Positions 60,502 to 64,000 of a stretch of DNA of 64,000 nucleotides are shown one piece after another. Source of the stretch: Herbidospora yilanensis (GTDB lineage: Bacteria > Actinomycetota > Actinomycetes > Streptosporangiales > Streptosporangiaceae); contig NZ_BBXE01000043.1 in NCBI RefSeq assembly GCF_001570565.1, positions 1-64,000 of the forward strand. The letters run 5' to 3'. Within the stretch, counting starts at the first letter, position 1. The number at the start of each line of letters is the position of its first letter. A program made the position numbers and the translations under genes. A model generated the notes under the pieces. It ran no database searches. It was not told where the DNA came from and saw nothing but the letters and a program-made list of their open reading frames with translations.

Positions 60502-63261
60502 GTGCCAGCGAACAACGGCAACGCCGGCGGAACCCGCCTGGTGATCGTCGAGTCGCCCGCCAAGGCGAAGACGATCGCCGGGTACCTCGGGCGCGGTTAC
60601 GTCGTCGAGTCCAGCATCGGCCACATCCGCGATCTTCCGGGGAAGGGCGACACGATCCCCGAGGAGTACGCGAGCCAGGCCTGGGCCAAGCTCGGCGTGA
60701 ACGTCGAAGAGGACTTCGAGCCGCTCTACATCGTGAACAGCGACAAGAAGTCGCAGGTCTCGAAGCTGAAGCAGCTTCTGAAAGAGGCCGACGAACTCTA
60801 CCTCGCCACTGACGAAGACCGCGAGGGCGAGGCCATCGCGTGGCACCTGCGCGAGGTGCTGAAGCCGAAGGTGCCCGTCCACCGCATGGTGTTCCACGAG
60901 ATCACCCCGCAGGCGATCCGCGACGCCGTGGCCAACCCGCGCGACCTCAACCTGCGCCTGGTCGACGCGCAGGAGACCCGGCGCATCCTCGACCGTCTCT
61001 ACGGTTTCGAGGTCAGCCCGGTCCTGTGGAAGAAGGTCAAGCAGGGGCTCTCCGCGGGCCGCGTGCAGTCGGTCGCGACGCGTCTGGTGGTCGAGCGGGA
61101 GCGTGACCGCATCGCGTTCACCAGCGCCGCCTACTGGGACCTTTCCGCCGTTTTCGACACCGGGCTCGGCAGTGACGATCCCAGCCGGTTCGGTGCGACT
61201 CTGCTGTCGGTCGCGGGCAAGCGCGTCGCCCAGGGCCGCGACTTCGGCTCCGACGGCCTGCTGACCAGGCAAGACGTGCTCCACCTCGACCAGGCCGCCG
61301 CCACCGCGCTGGCCGGTCGGCTGAACGGGGCTTCTTATGCCGTACGTTCGGTCGAGCGCAAGCCGTACACGAGGAAGCCCTACGCGCCGTTCCGGACGAC
61401 CACCCTCCAGCAGGAGGCGAGCCGGAAGCTGGGGTTCTCGGCCAAGTTCACCATGCAGGTGGCCCAGAAGCTCTACGAGAACGGGTTCATCACCTACATG
61501 CGTACCGACAGCATCACGCTGTCGGAGACCGCCGTCGCGGCGGCGCGGGCCCAGGCGATCAAGCTCTACGGGTCGGCCTACGTGCCCGACAAGCCGAGGG
61601 TGTACGCCAGCAAGGTCAAGAACGCGCAGGAGGCCCACGAGGCGATCCGCCCGTCGGGCGAGGAGTTCCGCACCCCCGGCGAGACCGGGCTCTCCGGCGA
61701 CATGTTCCGCCTCTACGAGCTCATCTGGCAGCGCACCGTCGCCTCCCAGATGAAAGACGCCGAGGGCGAGTCGGTGTCGGTCCGTGTCCTGGCCGACCGC
61801 GAGCAGGCCGAGTTCAGCGCGACCGGCCGCACCATCACCTTCTACGGCTTCCTGAAGGCCTACGTCGAAGGCGCCGACGACCCGTCGACCGACCGTGACG
61901 ACTCCGAGAAGCGGCTGCCGAACCTCGCCGAGGGGCAGGCGGTCAACGTCCTGGAGCTCGCCCCGGCCGGCCACGCGACCAAGCCGCCCGCCCGCTACAC
62001 CGAGGCGTCTCTGGTCAAGGAGCTGGAAGACCGCGAGATCGGACGGCCGTCGACCTACGCGTCGATCATCGGGACGATTTTGGAACGCGGATACGTGTTC
62101 AAGAAGGGCACCGCGCTGGTGCCGTCGTTCCTGGCGTTCGCCGTGGTCAACCTGCTGGAGCAACACTTCGGCAACCTGGTCGACTACGACTTCACGGCCG
62201 AGATGGAGAAGGTCCTCGACGACATCGCCAACGACCGCGCCGAGCGGGTGCCCGAACTGCGGCGCTTCTACTTCGGCGACGGCGGCGACGGTGACGAGGG
62301 CCTGAAAGACCTGGTCAGCGACCTGGGCAACATCGACGCCAAGGAGATCAGCTCGTTCCCGATCAAGGGAACCGACATCGTGATCCGGGTGGGCCGCTAC
62401 GGCACCTACCTCGACCGCGAGGGTGCCAAGGTCAACGTGCCCAGCGACGTCACGCCCGACGAACTGACCGCCGAGAAGGCCGAGGAGCTGTTCGCCCAGC
62501 CGTCCAGCGCCCGCGAGCTGGGCACCGACCCGGTGACCGGGCACGCGATCTGGGTGCGCAACGGGCCCTACGGCCACTACGTGACCGAGGTGCTCCCCGA
62601 GGAGGCGCCGGCCGCCGACGCCCCGAAGAAGCGGGTGAAGAAGGCCGACCAGCCGAAGCCGCGCATCAGCTCGCTGTTCAAGTCGATGGACCCCGAGACG
62701 ATCACCCTCGACGACGCGCTGCGGCTGCTGACGATCCCCCGCGTGATCGGGGAGATCGACGGCGAGGAGGTCGTCGCCCACAACGGCAAGTTCGGTCCCT
62801 ACATCAAGAAGGGCACCGACTCCCGGTCGCTGACGGCCGAGGAGGAGCTGCTCACGATGACGATCGAGCAGGCCAAGGAGGTGTTCGCGCAGCCGAAGCA
62901 GCGGGGCCGCAGGGCCGCCGCCGCGCCGCTGCGCGAGCTGGGCGAAGACCCGGTGTCGAAGAAGCCGGTCGTGGTGAAGGAAGGCCGGTTCGGGCCCTAT
63001 GTGACCGACGGCGAGACGAACGCCTCGCTGCGCAAGGGCGACACGGTCGAAGACATCACCATCGAGCGGGCGGCCGAGCTGCTCGCCGACCGGCGTGAGA
63101 AGGCCCCGGTGAAGAAGGCGCCCGCCAAGAAGGCTCCGGCGAAGAAGACCACCACGGCCAAGACCACCACGGCCAAGACCACCGCCACGAAGACCAAGAC
63201 GGCGGCGGCGAAGTCGACGACCTCGAAGCCGACGGCTCGGGCGAACACCAAGGCGAAGTAG
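60502..63261 (+). CDS. topA: DNA topoisomerase I (type IA)
   Basis: A 919-residue type IA topoisomerase that relaxes negative supercoils. Toprim: RLVIVESPAKAKTIAGYLG with catalytic Glu and TDEDREGEAIAWHL (DxDxE); then the gate domains with FITYMRTDS carrying the catalytic Tyr332. The C-terminus has repeated small domains (GRYGTYLDREGAKVNVP..., GPYGHYVTEV..., GKFGPYIKKGTDSRSL, GRFGPYVTDGETNASL) instead of zinc fingers, then a tail of KKAPAKK and TAKTT repeats to the end. This is the actinobacterial form. The start is GTG 60502 after TAGGTAG. A full-length frame upstream (60448) is less likely. Confidence 0.96.
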   Translation: MPANNGNAGGTRLVIVESPAKAKTIAGYLGRGYVVESSIGHIRDLPGKGDTIPEEYASQAWAKLGVNVEEDFEPLYIVNSDKKSQVSKLKQLLKEADELYLATDEDREGEAIAWHLREVLKPKVPVHRMVFHEITPQAIRDAVANPRDLNLRLVDAQETRRILDRLYGFEVSPVLWKKVKQGLSAGRVQSVATRLVVERERDRIAFTSAAYWDLSAVFDTGLGSDDPSRFGATLLSVAGKRVAQGRDFGSDGLLTRQDVLHLDQAAATALAGRLNGASYAVRSVERKPYTRKPYAPFRTTTLQQEASRKLGFSAKFTMQVAQKLYENGFITYMRTDSITLSETAVAAARAQAIKLYGSAYVPDKPRVYASKVKNAQEAHEAIRPSGEEFRTPGETGLSGDMFRLYELIWQRTVASQMKDAEGESVSVRVLADREQAEFSATGRTITFYGFLKAYVEGADDPSTDRDDSEKRLPNLAEGQAVNVLELAPAGHATKPPARYTEASLVKELEDREIGRPSTYASIIGTILERGYVFKKGTALVPSFLAFAVVNLLEQHFGNLVDYDFTAEMEKVLDDIANDRAERVPELRRFYFGDGGDGDEGLKDLVSDLGNIDAKEISSFPIKGTDIVIRVGRYGTYLDREGAKVNVPSDVTPDELTAEKAEELFAQPSSARELGTDPVTGHAIWVRNGPYGHYVTEVLPEEAPAADAPKKRVKKADQPKPRISSLFKSMDPETITLDDALRLLTIPRVIGEIDGEEVVAHNGKFGPYIKKGTDSRSLTAEEELLTMTIEQAKEVFAQPKQRGRRAAAAPLRELGEDPVSKKPVVVKEGRFGPYVTDGETNASLRKGDTVEDITIERAAELLADRREKAPVKKAPAKKAPAKKTTTAKTTTAKTTATKTKTAAAKSTTSKPTARANTKAK

Positions 63262-63279
63262 CCGTTTCACAACTTGCCG

Positions 63280-63303
63280 GCCTGCGCGGTCCCCCGCGCA
63301 GGC
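63280..63303 (+). terminator. Hairpin behind topA
   Basis: A perfect 10-base stem GCCTGCGCGG/CCGCGCAGGC around TCCC lies 19 bases after the topA stop. There is no T-run, as is common for actinomycete terminators. It probably ends topA transcription. Confidence 0.7.
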
Positions 63304-63307
63304 GGCG

Positions 63308-63342
63308 GTTGTCCACAGGCGGCAGGTTGTCCACAGGCGGCT
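63308..63342. repeat. Tandem repeat with two DnaA-box sequences
   Basis: The unit GTTGTCCACAGGCGGC occurs twice with an 18-base period (63308 and 63326). Each contains TTGTCCACA (63309-63317 and 63327-63335), identical to the preferred DnaA box of Streptomyces. They lie between topA and the next gene, without dnaA or dnaN close by. Confidence 0.75.
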
Positions 63343-63405
63343 CTCCCGGCTGCGCCGCACGGGTTCTTTGCTCGTAGCATGAGCGCGGTCCGATAGGGGG
63401 TACCC

Positions 63406-64000
63406 GTGGGTTTTCTCGTCGTCGTGTTCGGCGTGGTCTTCGCCGTCCACTACTACCTCTACCGGCGGCTGATCCGGTCGACGACGTTGCCGGGGCGGGC
63501 CAGGAGGGCCCTGACCGGCGGGTTGGTCGTGCTGCTCGGGCTGCTGCTGGTGGCGCTGGTGGGCAGTCGCGTGTCGTCGTCGTGGATCGTCCACGTGCTG
63601 GCCTGGCCCGGGTTCATCTGGGTCGCGATCATGTTCTACCTGACGCTGATCTGCCTCGTGCTGGAGATCCCCCGGCTGATCCTGAACCGCCGCTTCAAGG
63701 GCGACCCGGTCAAGGAGGCGCCGCCGGCCAAGGTCATCCCGGCCACGGTGGGGTCGGCGTCCGGGCTGAAGAAGATCGAGATCCAGGTCGAAGACGTCGT
63801 CGAGCCGCCCGAACGGCCCGACCGGCGGTTGTTCATCAACCGTGCGACCGCCGTCGCGGCAGGGGTCGGCGCGGGCACGATCGTCGGGTTCGGCCTGAAG
63901 ACGGGGCTGGGCGCACCGGTCATCGAGAAGGTGCGGATCTCGCTGCCCGACTTCGCCGGCGGCATGCGGGTCGCCCTGGTCAGCGACATCCACCTCGGGC
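63406..64000 (+). CDS. Membrane metallophosphoesterase, N-terminal part (truncated by window)
   Basis: A frame of 198 codons open to the window end. It begins MGFLVVVFGVVFAVHYYLYRRLIRSTTL, with four hydrophobic helices to about residue 90, a charged linker (PPAKVIPATVGSASGLKKIEIQVEDVVEPPERPDRR), then a Rossmann-like/TM bit FINRATAVAAGVGAGTIVGFGLKTG and the phosphoesterase start MRVALVSDIHLG, whose Asp and His are metal ligands. Its type is the YkuE-like membrane phosphoesterases. GTG 63406 follows GATAGGGGG. Confidence 0.85.
   Translation, partial: MGFLVVVFGVVFAVHYYLYRRLIRSTTLPGRARRALTGGLVVLLGLLLVALVGSRVSSSWIVHVLAWPGFIWVAIMFYLTLICLVLEIPRLILNRRFKGDPVKEAPPAKVIPATVGSASGLKKIEIQVEDVVEPPERPDRRLFINRATAVAAGVGAGTIVGFGLKTGLGAPVIEKVRISLPDFAGGMRVALVSDIHLG

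Noticed and set aside
63308-63342. Replication origin
   Set aside because: Only two boxes, no dnaA, dnaN or AT-rich unwinding region close by.
60352-63993. 1213-codon open frame on the minus strand opposite topA
   Set aside because: Antisense of topA; repetitive Arg/Val/Leu/Asp content without motifs.

Overview
The window reads as chromosomal DNA of a high-GC, probably filamentous actinomycete, most likely of the Streptosporangiales. This is inferred from very high third-position GC, frequent GTG/TTG starts, ATGA/GTGA gene overlaps, a SARP-like regulator, an ECF42-type sigma factor with its DGPF partner, a chaplin-like surface protein, an actinomycete gas-vesicle cluster and an actinobacterial topoisomerase I with a Lys/Ala/Thr tail. 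No rRNA, CRISPR array, complete insertion sequence or intact phage was seen. One tRNA gene, tRNA-Leu(GAG), is present.

Layout. 0-2.4 kb: acyl-CoA dehydrogenase and a PIN-toxin/HTH-antitoxin pair. 2.4-6.8 kb: a Ser/Thr kinase with a seven-bladed WD40 domain behind a LuxR-type STAND ATPase, then a rhodanese protein. 6.9-12.1 kb: a small regulator/methyltransferase/AhpD-fold/condensation-domain/carrier-protein group whose adenylating enzyme is broken by a large internal deletion, so it is probably a decayed peptide pathway. 12.2-21.9 kb: TetR/MFS pair, epimerase, DGPF-ECF42 operon, a hydrolase-TetR operon driven by an apparently leaderless, operator-covered promoter, dienelactone hydrolase, EF-hand protein, pentapeptide-repeat protein and a PrsW-like protease. 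21.9-25.3 kb: divergent acetate kinase and phosphoketolase (xylulose-5-P or fructose-6-P to acetyl-phosphate to acetate plus ATP). 25.3-29.3 kb: MFS/HxlR pair, a membrane protein and an alcohol dehydrogenase. 29.3-33.4 kb: three tandem paralogues of an uncharacterised membrane-protein family. 33.5-37.5 kb: a polar amino-acid ABC transporter, a cysteine hydrolase and a GlxA-type regulator.

37.5-54.0 kb has a stress, ion and dormancy character: a NarL-type two-component system, CBS protein, ArsB/NhaD transporter behind a structured leader with a tiny upstream ORF, KtrAB-like potassium uptake with a MarR regulator, a BtrH-like protein, a gas-vesicle operon (two GvpF/L, three GvpA-family proteins, GvpG, GvpO, GvpK), a universal stress protein, a DUF2267 protein and a phosphoribosyltransferase-hydrolase fusion. 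54.4-55.0 kb is a RelE/XRE toxin-antitoxin operon, also apparently leaderless. 55.0-55.7 kb is a gene-poor scar holding a frameshifted recombinase tail next to tRNA-Leu. 55.9-64 kb: M20 peptidase, two surface proteins (one with eight chaplin-like repeats), a DUF5703 protein, topA with a strong hairpin and two perfect tandem DnaA-box sequences downstream, and the start of a membrane metallophosphoesterase cut by the window edge.

Candidates for something undescribed: the three-copy membrane family (29.3-33.4 kb), the hairpin plus uORF leader of the ArsB/NhaD transporter, the leaderless promoters with operators over the start codon, and the chaplin-like octamer. All functions come from reading motifs in the translated sequence; no database search was run.
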